The position numbers and the translations under genes were made by a program. From positions 1,550,001 to 1,614,000 of the forward strand of contig NZ_CP165734.1 in assembly GCF_041200145.1 (NCBI RefSeq): a DNA stretch of 64,000 nt. Reading direction: 5' to 3'. The notes under the pieces are model-generated. The model saw nothing but the letters and a program-made list of their open reading frames with translations. It made no database searches and was not told where the DNA came from. The stretch comes from Bradyrhizobium sp. LLZ17 (GTDB taxonomy: Bacteria > Pseudomonadota > Alphaproteobacteria > Rhizobiales > Xanthobacteraceae). Shown in pieces: positions 48,086 through 58,261 of the stretch (position 1 is its first letter; each line of letters begins with the position of its first letter).

Positions 48086-48120
48086 AGAAAAAGGCCGCTC
48101 GGTTTCCCGAGCGGCCTTTC
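48086..48120 (-). terminator. terminator hairpin downstream of the NDUFA12 gene
   Basis: AAGGCCGCTCGG (48091-48102) pairs with CCGAGCGGCCTT (48107-48118). On the minus strand the stem is followed by TTTTTCTTT, so it fits termination of the NDUFA12 transcript about 300 bases after its stop. The plus-strand tail is poor in T. Confidence 0.75.
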
Positions 48121-48422
48121 CTGTCTTACGACGGCGCACATTCTCATCGGGCGATTTCAGACTTCCAGACCGGGGGCCTATCTCCCGATCGAGTCCTGGT
48201 CGGCGGCCGCTGCATTTCGGGACAGTCGCGAACTGTTGCCCGAACCGAACGCGATGGTCTCCCATCTCCGTAAGATGGGTTCATTGAGCCGTATCGCTCG
48301 CCTCGGTGCAACACCCGCGCACGCACCGTCCCCGCTGTTCCCGTTGTCCACAGCGGCGTGAGACGGATGCGGGTGCATCCAATCCAACGATGGAAGAGCG
48401 CGAACGATGGAAGATCGCGACG

Positions 48423-48830
48423 TTAGCCGGGGGTCCAGGGCTGGTAATCGCCGGTCGCCTTCGGCCGCTTGCCGCTCGCCAGCGTCGAGCCGGAGGGGCG
48501 GTAGGCCTGCGCCGTGCCGGTGAGATTCGGCAGGTGCGGCTTCTCCCACTCGCGCGGCTGGTAGTCGAGCTCGGTCGGCGGCACGTCGACCATGTGATGC
48601 ATCCAGCCGTGCCAGGACGGCGGAATCCGGCTCGCTTCCGCATAGCCGTTATAGATCACCCAGCGCCGCTCGAAACCGAGCGCGGGATCGATCGCCCCGC
48701 CGCGGGTGCGATAATAGCGGTTGCCCTGCTCGTCCTGGCCGACCAGCTCTCCGTACCGGCGGGTCCAGAGTTGCGTGCCAAAGGTCTGGCCGTTCCACCA
48801 GGTGAAGAGCTTGAGGAAGAATTGTTTCAT
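48423..48830 (-). CDS. NADH:ubiquinone oxidoreductase subunit NDUFA12
   Basis: Accessory subunit of respiratory complex I found in alphaproteobacteria and mitochondria (B17.2). 135 residues, start ATG 48830. Conserved segments include FFLKLFTWWNGQTFGTQLWT, LVGQDEQGNRYYRT, RRWVIYNGYAEASRIPPSWH and GWMHHMVDVPPTE. It is needed for stable assembly of the peripheral arm in mitochondria. In related Rhizobiales it normally follows DUF2155; here 9.3 kb of accessory genes separate them. Confidence 0.93.
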   Translation of the reverse strand: MKQFFLKLFTWWNGQTFGTQLWTRRYGELVGQDEQGNRYYRTRGGAIDPALGFERRWVIYNGYAEASRIPPSWHGWMHHMVDVPPTELDYQPREWEKPHLPNLTGTAQAYRPSGSTLASGKRPKATGDYQPWTPG

Positions 48831-49077
48831 GCGGCTAGGGCCCTGCTTCGTAGGGGTCCTGATGCCATCCGGACGGCCAAATGTCCAGTTCGGCCGGCGC
48901 GCCCGTGCCCCAGCGAAATCGGACGACGCCGGCGCGCAGCCTGCCGCAAATCGGGCGCGATCCGTTCATGCCGGGTACAGAGACGGCGTGGAAAGCTGCG
49001 CGGCGCATGTAAACCAGCGTGATCCCAGGAACAACTGCGGTTTCAGGCGGTTTGCTCCCGGGAAAAGGAGTTTGAAC

Positions 49078-49713
49078 ATGACCAGTCTGAAAGTTTTAAG
49101 CGCAGCGGCAGCGCTCGCGTTGGTTCTTCCAATGGCGACCCCGAGCTTCGCACAGAGCCGAGCCAGCGTCGTCGGCGGCGGCGCTCACATTGGTGGCGGC
49201 GGCGGTGGAGCTCACTTCAGCGGCGGCGGCTTTAGCGGCGGGGCCCGAATGGGCGGCGGCGGCTTCAGCGGTGGCGGCGCAGCGTTCCGCGGTGGCGGCA
49301 GCAATTTCGCCGCCAGCGCAGCGATGCGTCCGAGCGGCGGGGCGACCTTCAACGGCGCCGGCAGCCGTAGCTTCGCGACCGCGGGCAACACGTGGCACGG
49401 TGGTGGCGGCAACTGGCACGGTGGCGGTGGCAACTGGCACGGCGGTGGCTGGCATCATCGCGGCGGATTCTGGCCTGGCTTCGCGGCGGGTGCTGCGATC
49501 GGCGGGCTCGGCTCCTACGCCTATTACGGCGGCGGGTATTACGACGATCCCTACTATTATGGCGACGACTACTATGGCGATGGTGCGACCGTGGCCGTCG
49601 TGCCGGACACCGGCGGCGATTCAGCGGCCTATTGCGCGCAGCGCTACCGGTCCTACGATCCGGCATCGGGCACCTATCTCGGCTTTGACGGCCTGCGCCA
49701 TCCCTGCCCGTAA
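49078..49713 (+). CDS. BA14K-family glycine/histidine-rich exported protein
   Basis: 211 residues, start ATG 49078 after AAAGGAG. Signal peptide at residues 1-25 (MATPSFAQS). A long glycine-rich segment follows, with the triple repeat GGGNWHG at residues ~105-123, then a hydrophobic FAAGAAIGGLGSYAYYGGGYY stretch in which only ~10 residues are strongly apolar. The C-terminus AYCAQRYRSYDPASGTYLGF is the BA14K signature known from Brucella, Bradyrhizobium and relatives; in Brucella this protein is an immunoreactive lectin-like antigen. The function here is unknown. Confidence 0.88.
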   Translation: MTSLKVLSAAAALALVLPMATPSFAQSRASVVGGGAHIGGGGGGAHFSGGGFSGGARMGGGGFSGGGAAFRGGGSNFAASAAMRPSGGATFNGAGSRSFATAGNTWHGGGGNWHGGGGNWHGGGWHHRGGFWPGFAAGAAIGGLGSYAYYGGGYYDDPYYYGDDYYGDGATVAVVPDTGGDSAAYCAQRYRSYDPASGTYLGFDGLRHPCP

Positions 49714-49735
49714 GCCGGTGTGAACGACGCGATCC

Positions 49736-49776
49736 ATGGGCGGCGCCGGTGACCCTCGGCGCCGCCCATTCGTTTT
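49736..49776 (+). terminator. Rho-independent terminator of the BA14K gene
   Basis: ATGGGCGGCGCCG (49736-49748) pairs perfectly with CGGCGCCGCCCAT (49757-49769), followed by TCGTTTTG, 23 bp after the stop. Confidence 0.9.
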
Positions 49777-49913
49777 GCCGTGTTCCGGCAATTCAGCGGT
49801 CCGACTATGCATTGCACCGTGCATATCCACGGGGGTCCAATCCAAAATTGACCCGGTGCACGATTCGCCTATATCACCGAAGGCGTGGGGACTTCGATCT
49901 GCTGGGACATGTG

Positions 49914-50336
49914 ATGCCGCGTATCCTCGTGGTAGACGACGATCCGATGGTTGGTGCGACGATCGAGGTCCTCCTCCAACGTCAAGGCTTCGACGTCACG
50001 CTGACCGATGGCGGCGAAACCGGGCTTGCTGCGCTCGAAGCGCAGACGTTTGACCTGATGCTGGTCGACATCTTCATGCCGCATATGCGCGGCTTCGAAT
50101 CCATCCGCATCTTCCACGAGCGGGCGCCGGCGATCCCGCTGATCGCCATGTCCGGCTACGCCTTCGCCTCATCCGCCTCGCCCTCCCCGGATTTCCTCCG
50201 CATGGCGCTGGAACTCGGCGCGACGCGCTGCCTGCGCAAGCCGTTCACGCCGGAGACACTGTTGACGACGATCCGGGAATGCATCGCCGGTCCCGGCGAG
50301 AACGCGCAGCCGAAGGATACGAAAGAAGCCCCTTGA
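49914..50336 (+). CDS. single-domain response regulator
   Basis: 140-residue receiver, start ATG 49914 (MPRILVVDDDPMVGATIEVL); a GTG one codon upstream is possible and the longer upstream frame is not supported. The phosphorylated Asp is Asp52 in LMLVDIFMPHMRG, and the conserved Ser and Lys lie in IAMSGYAF and CLRKPFTPETL. It has no output domain. Its stop TGA (50334-50336) overlaps the TTG start of the hybrid kinase, so the pair is translationally coupled. It probably exchanges phosphate with that kinase. Confidence 0.9.
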   Translation: MPRILVVDDDPMVGATIEVLLQRQGFDVTLTDGGETGLAALEAQTFDLMLVDIFMPHMRGFESIRIFHERAPAIPLIAMSGYAFASSASPSPDFLRMALELGATRCLRKPFTPETLLTTIRECIAGPGENAQPKDTKEAP

Positions 50337-52585
50337 TCCCCTCGCAGCGCGTCATTCTCGGTGCTGGACTTGCCATCCTCCTGATCATCACCGCCGCCTC
50401 GATCGGCCTCGACCTCAAGTCGCGGTCGGATTCGGCCTGGGTCAACCACACCGTCGAGGTGCTCAACAAGATCTCAGACGTGCGCCTTCTCGCTCGCCAT
50501 GCCGAGAGCGCGGCGCGGGGCTACGAGATCTATCACAGCGCCGCCTTCAGCGACGATTTCCAGGCCGCTCGAACCAAGATCGCGCCCGCGCTCGCCGATC
50601 TCAAGCGGGCCGTTCGCGACAACCACGATCAGGTCGCGCTCATGGAGGCCACCGAACCCCTGGTGCTGCGCCGGATCGAGGTTGCGGCCGAAGCGATGCG
50701 GCTGGTCGCCGAGAACGACCAAGCCGGCATTGCCGCGCTCAACGGCAAGGCCGAAGGCCGCGGCCTCATGCAGGCGCTCATGGCCAATCTCGATCGCCTG
50801 ACCGCGGGGCAGGAAAAGCTGCTCGCCGCGCGCGCGTCGGACTCCCGCCGCACCGGCATCGTGCTGCTCGGCATCGACGTCGTCGGCGCGCTGGTGATCC
50901 TGCTGCTGGTCGCCATGCTGTTGCGCGAGAGCCAGCGCACCACCGGAGAGCTCAAGAGCTCGCTGCACGAAACGCAAGCCGCCAAAGAAGCGCTCGCGGC
51001 CGCCGTCGCCGAGCGCACCGAACATCTGGTCACCGCGCATGACGAGCTGCGCCTGTCGGTCACCGTGCTCCAGAGCACGTTCCGCAGCATGGCGGAGGCG
51101 GTGCTGGTGATCGACAAAGATGGCAACGTGCTGTTGTCCAATCCGGCCGCCGAACGCATGCTGCTGCACCGTGCCGGCATGAACCTGCGCAATCTGCGGG
51201 CGCTGTCCGACGTCTTTCACGGCGACGGCGTCACGCCGCTCAAGCCCGACGAGCTGCCGTCCGCGCGCGTGCTGCGCGGCGGCGCGTTCGAGCAGATGGA
51301 GATGATTGTCCGCCCGCACAGCGGCGATGACGCGCGCCACCTCATGATCAGCGGCCGGCCGATGCTCGATGCGCAGGGCGCAATCTCCGGCGCGGTGCTG
51401 GTCTATCACGACGCGACCGTTTCGCGCGAGACCGAGCGGCAACTGCACCAATCGCAAAAGCTCGACGCCATCGGCAAGCTGACCGGCGGCGTCGCCCACG
51501 ACTTCAACAACATGCTGACGGTGATCTCCGGCAACACGGAGACGCTGGTGGCGAGCCTGCAACAGCAGCCCGAGCTACAGCGCATCGCGCGGCTGATCGA
51601 CGATGCGGCCGAGCGCTGTGCCGAGCTGATCCAGCATCTGCTCTCCTTTGCCCGCAGGCAGCCGCTGCAGCCCCGCAATGTCGAGATCAACGCCGCGATC
51701 GCCGATATCGCAAAGCTGCTGCGCCCCACCCTCGGCGAGCAGATCCAGATCGAGACGGTTTTGGAACAGGGGCCGATGACGGCGCATATCGATCCGTCGC
51801 GGCTGACCAACGCCGTGGTCAACATGGCGATCAACGCCCGCGACGCGATGCCGAACGGCGGCAAGCTGCTGCTCGAGACCCACCGGGTCGTGCTCGACGA
51901 GGCCTACGCGCACGCCAACCCTGACGTGCGGCCCGGTCCCTATGTGATGCTCGCCGTCAGCGACACCGGCACCGGCATGCCGCCCGGCATCCAGGAGAAG
52001 GCGTTCGAACCGTTCTTCACCACCAAGGAGGTCGGCAAGGGAAGTGGCCTCGGCCTCTCCATGGTCTACGGCTTCGTCAAGCAGTCCGGCGGTCACATCA
52101 AGATCTACAGCGAGCAGGATCACGGCACCACGATCAAGCTCTATCTACCTCCGGGCGAGGGCACGGTCGAGCCAACGAGCCCCGCCGCACCGCAAGCCAT
52201 TGGCGGGGCCGAGACCATCTTCATCGTCGAGGACGACGCGCTGGTGCGCAACTTCGTCATCGCGCAGCTCCAGAGCCTCGGCTACAAGACGGTCGCCGCC
52301 GCCGACAGCCGCGCCGCGCTGCAATTGATCGAGGCCGGCCAGGCCTTCGATCTCCTGTTCACCGACGTCGTGATTCCCGGCGGCATGAGCGGGCGCGAGC
52401 TCGCCGAGCAGGTGGCGAAAATCCGGCCCGGCGTGAAGGTGCTCTACACCTCCGGCTACACCGACAACGCCATCGTCCATCACGGCAAGCTCGACGACGG
52501 CGTGATGCTGCTGACGAAACCCTACCGCCGCAACCAGCTCGCCGAGATGATCAGGAAGGCGCTGGGCGGTGGGGCGGCAAGCTAA
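50333..52585 (+). CDS. hybrid sensor histidine kinase (CHASE3-PAS-HisKA-HATPase-receiver)
   Basis: 750 residues. I choose TTG 50333, which overlaps the previous stop as TTGA and has GAAAGAAG upstream; this starts one residue run before the first membrane helix (residues ~5-27). Order: TM1, CHASE3 (~30-180), TM2 (~190-212), coiled coil, PAS (~245-355), HisKA with GGVAHDFNNMLTVI (His389), HATPase with DTGTGMPPGI and GSGLGLSMVYG, then a C-terminal receiver (Asp678 in LLFTDVVIPGG). The CHASE3 region resembles that of the kinase at 34271. A quorum, osmotic or carbon signal could be sensed; nothing identifies it. Confidence 0.92.
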   Translation: MIPSQRVILGAGLAILLIITAASIGLDLKSRSDSAWVNHTVEVLNKISDVRLLARHAESAARGYEIYHSAAFSDDFQAARTKIAPALADLKRAVRDNHDQVALMEATEPLVLRRIEVAAEAMRLVAENDQAGIAALNGKAEGRGLMQALMANLDRLTAGQEKLLAARASDSRRTGIVLLGIDVVGALVILLLVAMLLRESQRTTGELKSSLHETQAAKEALAAAVAERTEHLVTAHDELRLSVTVLQSTFRSMAEAVLVIDKDGNVLLSNPAAERMLLHRAGMNLRNLRALSDVFHGDGVTPLKPDELPSARVLRGGAFEQMEMIVRPHSGDDARHLMISGRPMLDAQGAISGAVLVYHDATVSRETERQLHQSQKLDAIGKLTGGVAHDFNNMLTVISGNTETLVASLQQQPELQRIARLIDDAAERCAELIQHLLSFARRQPLQPRNVEINAAIADIAKLLRPTLGEQIQIETVLEQGPMTAHIDPSRLTNAVVNMAINARDAMPNGGKLLLETHRVVLDEAYAHANPDVRPGPYVMLAVSDTGTGMPPGIQEKAFEPFFTTKEVGKGSGLGLSMVYGFVKQSGGHIKIYSEQDHGTTIKLYLPPGEGTVEPTSPAAPQAIGGAETIFIVEDDALVRNFVIAQLQSLGYKTVAAADSRAALQLIEAGQAFDLLFTDVVIPGGMSGRELAEQVAKIRPGVKVLYTSGYTDNAIVHHGKLDDGVMLLTKPYRRNQLAEMIRKALGGGAAS

Positions 52586-53475
52586 CGCGTCGCCAGCACC
52601 ACGCCCGCCAGCGTGAAGATCAGCGCGGCGATCTGGCCCGGGCCGAGCGGCTCGCCCAGCGCCAGAGCCGAGGCGACCACGCCGATCACCGGCACCGCCA
52701 TGGTGCCGATCGCGGCCACTGACGCAGGCAGGCGCGACAGCGCGGCGAACCAGCTGACATAGGCGATGCAGAACTGCACGACGGTCGAATAGACCAGCAG
52801 CCCCCAGCCGAGCGGGGTCACCAGCTCCAGATGCGAGGTCTCGATCGCGAGGCCGACGATCGCCACCGGCAGACAGCCGAGCCCGATCTGCCAGGCCGCC
52901 GCGGTGATCGGCGGCAGCCGGATCGGGTATTTCTTCAGCAGCACCGTGCCGAGCGCAAAGCCGGCCGCGCCGACCAGCGCCATGATGATGCCGGGCAGTT
53001 TCGCTTCGCTCGCGGCAAAGCCGTTGCCGCCCATGATCGAGGCCAGCCCCGCGAACGCCATCACCAGCGCGATCGTGCGCAGCAGCGTCGGCCGCTCGCC
53101 GAGCACCGGCCAGGCGATCAGCGAGGCCCAGACCGGCATGGTGTAGGCGATCAGCGCCGCCTCGCTTGCCGGCAGCCAGAGCAGCGCGAGCCCCATCAGC
53201 ACCATCCAGCCGGTGACGTTGAGGACGGCCGCGATCAGGAGTCGCGTGCAGATCGCAGCCGGGACCTTCAGGCGGTCGCCGCGGACCAAAGCGAGCGCCG
53301 CCAGCAGCGCCGCCCCGAGCACGCCGGTCACACCGCGCAGGGTCAGCGGCGGCAGCTCGGCCAGCAGGAGCTTGGTCACGGGCCAGTTGAAGCCCCAGCC
53401 GATCGAGGTGATGGCGAGGAACATCAGGCCGGCCGGGGCGATGCGCGGTCGCAGACCCGGCCTGGTCAGAATCAA
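52582..53475 (-). CDS. EamA/DMT family transporter
   Basis: 297 residues with ten predicted helices in two EamA repeats (the first opening FLAITSIGWGFNWPVTKLLL, the second GIIMALVGAAGFALGTVLLK). Such drug/metabolite transporters export amino acids, purines or other metabolites. The start at 53475 is chosen by the frame and signal-like helix. Its stop overlaps the hybrid kinase stop by 4 bp in a convergent arrangement, so the two mRNAs are complementary at their ends. No substrate is inferable. Confidence 0.86.
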   Translation of the reverse strand: MILTRPGLRPRIAPAGLMFLAITSIGWGFNWPVTKLLLAELPPLTLRGVTGVLGAALLAALALVRGDRLKVPAAICTRLLIAAVLNVTGWMVLMGLALLWLPASEAALIAYTMPVWASLIAWPVLGERPTLLRTIALVMAFAGLASIMGGNGFAASEAKLPGIIMALVGAAGFALGTVLLKKYPIRLPPITAAAWQIGLGCLPVAIVGLAIETSHLELVTPLGWGLLVYSTVVQFCIAYVSWFAALSRLPASVAAIGTMAVPVIGVVASALALGEPLGPGQIAALIFTLAGVVLATR

Positions 53476-54220
53476 GCATGTGGGTAGTCCGGCAAATTTC
53501 GCGGCCAGCTTGACGCGGATTCGCGCGGCTTTCCACCACCGCCACGGGCATGCCTGCCCTCACCTTCCGTACCACTACGTGAGTCCCGTTTGCGCAACCC
53601 CGGAGGCCAAAAAAATACCTGCCCTGTGAACAGCGGGATGAAGCATGTGCAGCATCGCAGAATGCAAATTTTTTCGGTTGGGAATCCCTGAGGACTCACT
53701 GATACTTGTCTCCACAACAGGCGCGGGCTTGCCCCTGTTTTCCCCCGATCTCCACCATATTTAGTATTTGATTCAGGAACTCGCACTAGTTCTTGACGGG
53801 CGCAACGGAGAGTCCTAGCTTTCGAACCGTTCGGCGCGAGTGTGTTTGTGTCCCGCCGGCACTCCCCAAAGGGTCCGCAAAACAGCACTCCGCCAAGCCA
53901 GACGAAGGCAGCGGGATGAGGGCTTGTCTGCCCTCGAAGGCGGATTTTTCGGGCGCCAGAACGGGCCGGAAACAGGCCCGGATGGCAATGGTTGACGTGG
54001 TGGCGTTGAACGCATGTCGCGCACATCCCCCTGGGGGCGGAGGCGCGTGGACGTGCCGGCGGATGTGACCCATCGCGCCGGGAGAAACTGGGCCGGATCC
54101 ACCGGCTTGAACTGCGAAGCCTCGCAAGGCCGGCACGGCCGTTCGAGGACTCGCGAACTGAAATATCGACCCGGTCGCCCAGCGGAGGCGGTCCGGCTAA
54201 AAACAAGGACGGGGCAGACC
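53476..54220 (+). other. 745-bp intergenic region, nrdJ promoter and leader
   Basis: No gene is supported. Open frames on the minus strand (for example 53472-54260) lack any recognisable domain. Candidate elements are TTGACG at 53793-53798 as a -35 box, an AT-rich ACCATATTTAGTATTTG block near 53753 and the hairpin GGGCCGGAAACAGGCCC near 53965. No cobalamin-riboswitch core was found. The function of the long leader is open. Confidence 0.4.
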
Positions 54221-57200
54221 ATGCGGATTGAGCGGCGCCACACCACCCAGGGACAGTCACCTTACGCCGGGATCGAGTTCCGGCAGACCACGTCGGAGAT
54301 CCGGAATCCCGACGGATCGGTCGTGTTCAAGCTCGACAATGTCGAGGTGCCGACCGAATGGTCGCAGGTCGCCTCCGACGTGCTCGCCCAGAAGTATTTC
54401 CGTAAAGCCGGCGTCGCCGCGCGCCTGAAGAAGGTCGAGGAGGAATCCGTCCCCTCCTTCCTGTGGCGCTCCGTGCCCGATACCGAGGCGCTCAGCGAGC
54501 TGCCTGAGAAAGAGCGCTATGTCAGCGAGCTCAGCGCAAAACAGGTGTTCGACCGCCTCGCCGGCTGCTGGACCTATTGGGGCTGGAAGGGCGGCTATTT
54601 CACCTCCGACGAGGACGCCCAGACCTTCTACGACGAGCTCCGCTACATGCTGACCAAGCAGATGGTCGCGCCGAACTCGCCGCAATGGTTCAACACCGGC
54701 CTGCACTGGGCCTATGGCATCGACGGTCCCGGCCAGGGCCATTATTACGTCGACCCCTTCACCGGCAAGCTGACCAAGTCGAAGTCGGCCTACGAGCATC
54801 CGCAGCCGCATGCCTGCTTCATCCAGGGCGTCAGTGACGACCTCGTCAACGAGGGCGGCATCATGGACCTCTGGGTCCGCGAGGCGCGCCTGTTCAAATA
54901 CGGCTCCGGCACCGGCTCCAACTTCTCGCGCCTGCGCGGCGAAGGCGAACGCCTCTCCGGCGGCGGCCGCTCAAGCGGCCTGATGAGCTTCCTCAAGATC
55001 GGCGACCGCGCCGCCGGCGCCATCAAGTCGGGCGGCACCACCCGCCGCGCCGCCAAGATGGTCGTGGTCGACGCCGACCATCCCGATATCGAGACCTATA
55101 TCGACTGGAAGGTGAAGGAGGAGCAGAAGGTCGCTGCCCTCGTCACCGGATCCAAGATCAACCAGAAGCACCTCAAGGCGGTGCTGAAGGCCTGCGTCAA
55201 CTGCGAAGGTTCGGGCGACGACTGCTTCGACCCCGAGAAGAACCCGGCGCTGCGCCGCGAGATCAAGCTCGCGCGCCGCAGCCTCGTGCCGGACAATTAC
55301 ATCAAGCGAGTCATCCAGTTCGCCAAGCAGGGCTACAAGGACATCCAGTTCGACATCTACGACACCGACTGGGATTCGGAAGCCTATCTCACGGTCTCCG
55401 GCCAGAACTCCAACAACTCGGTCTCGCTGAAGGACGATTTCCTCCGTGCGGTCGAGACCGACGGCGACTGGAATCTCGTGGGCCGCACCACGAAGAAGAT
55501 CACCAAGACGCTGAAGGCGCGCGACCTCTGGGAAAAAATCGGCTACGCCGCCTGGGCCTCGGCCGACCCGGGCCTGCACTTCAACACCACCATGAACGAC
55601 TGGCACACCTGCAAGGCGTCCGGCGACATCCGTGCCTCCAATCCGTGCTCGGAATACATGTTCCTGGACGACACGGCGTGCAACCTCGCTTCCGCGAACC
55701 TGCTGACCTTCTACGACATCCCCTCCAAGCGTTTCGACGTCGAGGGTTACGAGCATCTCTGCCGCTTGTGGACGCTGGTGCTCGAGATCTCCGTGATGAT
55801 GGCGCAGTTCCCATCGAAGGCAATCGCCGAGCTCTCCTACGAGTTCCGCACGCTCGGGCTCGGCTACGCCAATATCGGCGGCCTGCTGATGACCATGGGC
55901 CTGTCCTATGACAGCAAGGAAGGCCGTGCGCTCTGCGGCGCGCTGACCGCGATCATGACCGGCATCACCTACAAGACCTCGGCGGAGATCGCGTCCGAGC
56001 TCGGCACCTTCCCCGGCTACAAGAAGAACGCCGCGCACATGCTGCGCGTCATCCGCAACCATCGCCGCGCCGCCCATGGCCAGTCCAACGGCTACGAGGC
56101 GCTCTCGGTCAATCCCGTGCCGATGGACCTGGTCTCCTGCCCGCAAGCCGACCTGGTCGCGCATGCGCAGGCGGCCTGGGACGCGGCGCTCGAGCTCGGC
56201 GAGAAGCACGGCTATCGCAACGCCCAGACCACGGTGATCGCGCCCACGGGCACGATCGGCCTCGTGATGGATTGCGACACCACCGGCATCGAGCCGGACT
56301 TCGCGCTGGTGAAGTTCAAGAAGCTCGCCGGCGGCGGCTACTTCAAGATCATCAACCGCGCGGTCCCCGCGGCGCTGCGCGCGCTCGGCTATCGCGAGAG
56401 CGAGATCGCGGAGATCGAGGCCTACGCCGTCGGCCACGGCTCGCTCTCCAACGCGCCGGGCATCAACGTCTCGACGCTGAAGGCCAAGGGCTTCACTGAT
56501 GAAGCCATCGCCAAGGTCGAGAAGGCGCTGCCGACCGCGTTCGACATCAAGTTCGCCTTCAACAAATGGACCTTTGGCGAGGACTTCATCCGCGACCAGC
56601 TCGGCATCGGTGCCGAAGCGATCGCGGCCCCCGGCTTCGACCTGCTCCAGGCCGTCGGTTTCACCAAGCGCGAGATCGAGGCGGCCAACGTCCACATCTG
56701 CGGCGCGATGACGGTGGAAGGTGCCCCGCACCTCAAGGCCGAGCACTATCCGGTGTTCGACTGCGCCAACCCTTGCGGCAAAGTCGGCAAGCGCTATCTC
56801 TCCGTCGAGAGCCACATCCGCATGATGTCGGCGGCGCAGCCCTTCATCTCGGGTGCGATCTCCAAGACCATCAACATGCCGAATGACGCCACGGTGGAGG
56901 ACTGCAAGTCCGCCTACATGCTGTCGTGGAAGCTCGCGCTGAAGGCCAACGCGCTCTACCGCGACGGCTCGAAACTGTCGCAGCCGCTCAACTCTCAGCT
57001 CATCGCCGACGATGAGGACGAGGACGATGCGGTCGATCATCTCTACGACAAGCCGATGGCCGCGCGCACCGCGCAGGTCTCGGAAAAGATCGTCGAGAAG
57101 CTGGTCGAGCGCATCATCGTGATGCGCGAGCGCGAGAAGATGCCGGATCGCCGCAAGGGTTACACCCAGAAGGCCGTGGTCGGCGGGCATAAGGTGTACT

Positions 57201-57985
57201 TGCGCACCGGCGAGTATGACGACGGCCGCATCGGCGAGATCTTCATCGACATGCACAAGGAGGGCGCGGCGCTGCGCTCCTTCATCAACAACTTCGCCAT
57301 CGCGGTGTCGCTGGGCCTCCAGTACGGCGTGCCGCTCGACGAATATGTCGACGCCTTCACCTTCACCCGCTTCGAGCCGGCGGGCCCCGTGCAGGGCAAC
57401 GACTCGATCAAGTACGCGACCTCGATCCTCGACTACGTCTTCCGCGAGCTAGCGGTGAGCTACCTCAGCCGCTTCGACCTCGCCCATGTCGATCCCAGCG
57501 AGACCGGCTTCGACGCGCTCGGCAAGGGCGTCGAGGAAGGCAAGGAGCCCGGCGATCACAGCCACGGCGCCTCCAAGCTGGTGTCGCGCGGCCTCACCCG
57601 CTCCCGCACCGACAATTTGGTCGTCATGCGCGGCGGCTCGACCGCAGTCGCCCAAGGCAACGACAGCGCACCCTCCGGCGGCAGCAAGGTCACCTCGCTG
57701 TCCTCCCACGGTGGCGGTCGCGCCGGCGACGTCCTGGAAGGCGCGGTCGCGCTGAAGCAGGAAGTCAGCCACGACCTCTCGCCCACCGAGAAGCTGGAGG
57801 CCCTGCAGTGGAGCAAAGCCGGCAGCGCCGCCACCGCAGCGCCCAGCAAAGCCGAGCGCCGCGCGGAAGCGAAGGCGAAGGGCTACGAAGGCGAGATGTG
57901 CAGCGAGTGCGGCAACTTCACGCTGGTGCGGAATGGGACCTGCATGAAGTGCGATACTTGCGGAAGCACGACGGGGTGTAGCTGA
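54221..57985 (+). CDS. nrdJ: adenosylcobalamin-dependent ribonucleotide reductase, class II
   Basis: Converts ribonucleotides to deoxyribonucleotides using a coenzyme B12 radical, independent of oxygen. 1254 residues, normal for this vitamin B12-dependent family. I choose ATG 54221 after AAGGACGGGG; the frame is open further upstream but without signals. The catalytic barrel shows [47 protein letters not shown] (active-site Cys region) and [20 protein letters not shown]. The C-terminus ends in the redox/zinc motif [15 protein letters not shown] and CMKCDTCG. It gives B12-dependent DNA synthesis, common in Bradyrhizobium. Regulation by NrdR is possible but no clear box is seen. Confidence 0.96.
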   Translation: MRIERRHTTQGQSPYAGIEFRQTTSEIRNPDGSVVFKLDNVEVPTEWSQVASDVLAQKYFRKAGVAARLKKVEEESVPSFLWRSVPDTEALSELPEKERYVSELSAKQVFDRLAGCWTYWGWKGGYFTSDEDAQTFYDELRYMLTKQMVAPNSPQWFNTGLHWAYGIDGPGQGHYYVDPFTGKLTKSKSAYEHPQPHACFIQGVSDDLVNEGGIMDLWVREARLFKYGSGTGSNFSRLRGEGERLSGGGRSSGLMSFLKIGDRAAGAIKSGGTTRRAAKMVVVDADHPDIETYIDWKVKEEQKVAALVTGSKINQKHLKAVLKACVNCEGSGDDCFDPEKNPALRREIKLARRSLVPDNYIKRVIQFAKQGYKDIQFDIYDTDWDSEAYLTVSGQNSNNSVSLKDDFLRAVETDGDWNLVGRTTKKITKTLKARDLWEKIGYAAWASADPGLHFNTTMNDWHTCKASGDIRASNPCSEYMFLDDTACNLASANLLTFYDIPSKRFDVEGYEHLCRLWTLVLEISVMMAQFPSKAIAELSYEFRTLGLGYANIGGLLMTMGLSYDSKEGRALCGALTAIMTGITYKTSAEIASELGTFPGYKKNAAHMLRVIRNHRRAAHGQSNGYEALSVNPVPMDLVSCPQADLVAHAQAAWDAALELGEKHGYRNAQTTVIAPTGTIGLVMDCDTTGIEPDFALVKFKKLAGGGYFKIINRAVPAALRALGYRESEIAEIEAYAVGHGSLSNAPGINVSTLKAKGFTDEAIAKVEKALPTAFDIKFAFNKWTFGEDFIRDQLGIGAEAIAAPGFDLLQAVGFTKREIEAANVHICGAMTVEGAPHLKAEHYPVFDCANPCGKVGKRYLSVESHIRMMSAAQPFISGAISKTINMPNDATVEDCKSAYMLSWKLALKANALYRDGSKLSQPLNSQLIADDEDEDDAVDHLYDKPMAARTAQVSEKIVEKLVERIIVMREREKMPDRRKGYTQKAVVGGHKVYLRTGEYDDGRIGEIFIDMHKEGAALRSFINNFAIAVSLGLQYGVPLDEYVDAFTFTRFEPAGPVQGNDSIKYATSILDYVFRELAVSYLSRFDLAHVDPSETGFDALGKGVEEGKEPGDHSHGASKLVSRGLTRSRTDNLVVMRGGSTAVAQGNDSAPSGGSKVTSLSSHGGGRAGDVLEGAVALKQEVSHDLSPTEKLEALQWSKAGSAATAAPSKAERRAEAKAKGYEGEMCSECGNFTLVRNGTCMKCDTCGSTTGCS

Positions 57986-58015
57986 TCCCATTGGCGCAAG
58001 CCCCCGGAGGCAAAG

Positions 58016-58261
58016 ATGCCAGTTGCATTGCGCCAGGGTGGCTTGCGCTACTACTTCTTCTCCAACGAAGGCCAGCCACCTGAGCCGCCGCACGTGCACG
58101 TCAAAGGCGGCGGCCGGGACGCCAAGATTTGGCTTGAGCCCGCCATATCAATAGCCGACAGTTATGGCTTCAATCCGCGGGAACTTTCGAATATCCTGCG
58201 CGTGGTAGAAGACAACCGCGATCTTCTTCTGAAGGCTTGGCATGACCATTTCGGCAACTAG
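58016..58261 (+). CDS. DUF4160-domain protein
   Basis: 81 residues, start ATG 58016 after GGAGG. The motif YYFFSNEGQPPEPPHVHVKG and WLEPAISIADSYGFNPRELS are those of DUF4160, a small domain of unknown function almost always encoded next to DUF2442, as here (the next gene overlaps by 20 bp). Such pairs look like small mobile two-gene cassettes and have been suspected of toxin-antitoxin behaviour, but this is inference. Confidence 0.85.
   Translation: MPVALRQGGLRYYFFSNEGQPPEPPHVHVKGGGRDAKIWLEPAISIADSYGFNPRELSNILRVVEDNRDLLLKAWHDHFGN

Noticed and set aside
47931..48120. CRISPR-like repeat-spacer structure
   Set aside because: Only one inverted-repeat element plus a terminator hairpin is present; there are no regularly spaced direct repeats and no cas genes.
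53476..54220. Cobalamin riboswitch upstream of nrdJ
   Set aside because: No B12-box core was found in the region by eye; a covariance scan would be decisive.
54971..57256. 761-residue open frame antisense to nrdJ
   Set aside because: Same reason: opposite a fully conserved gene, no domain, no ribosome site.
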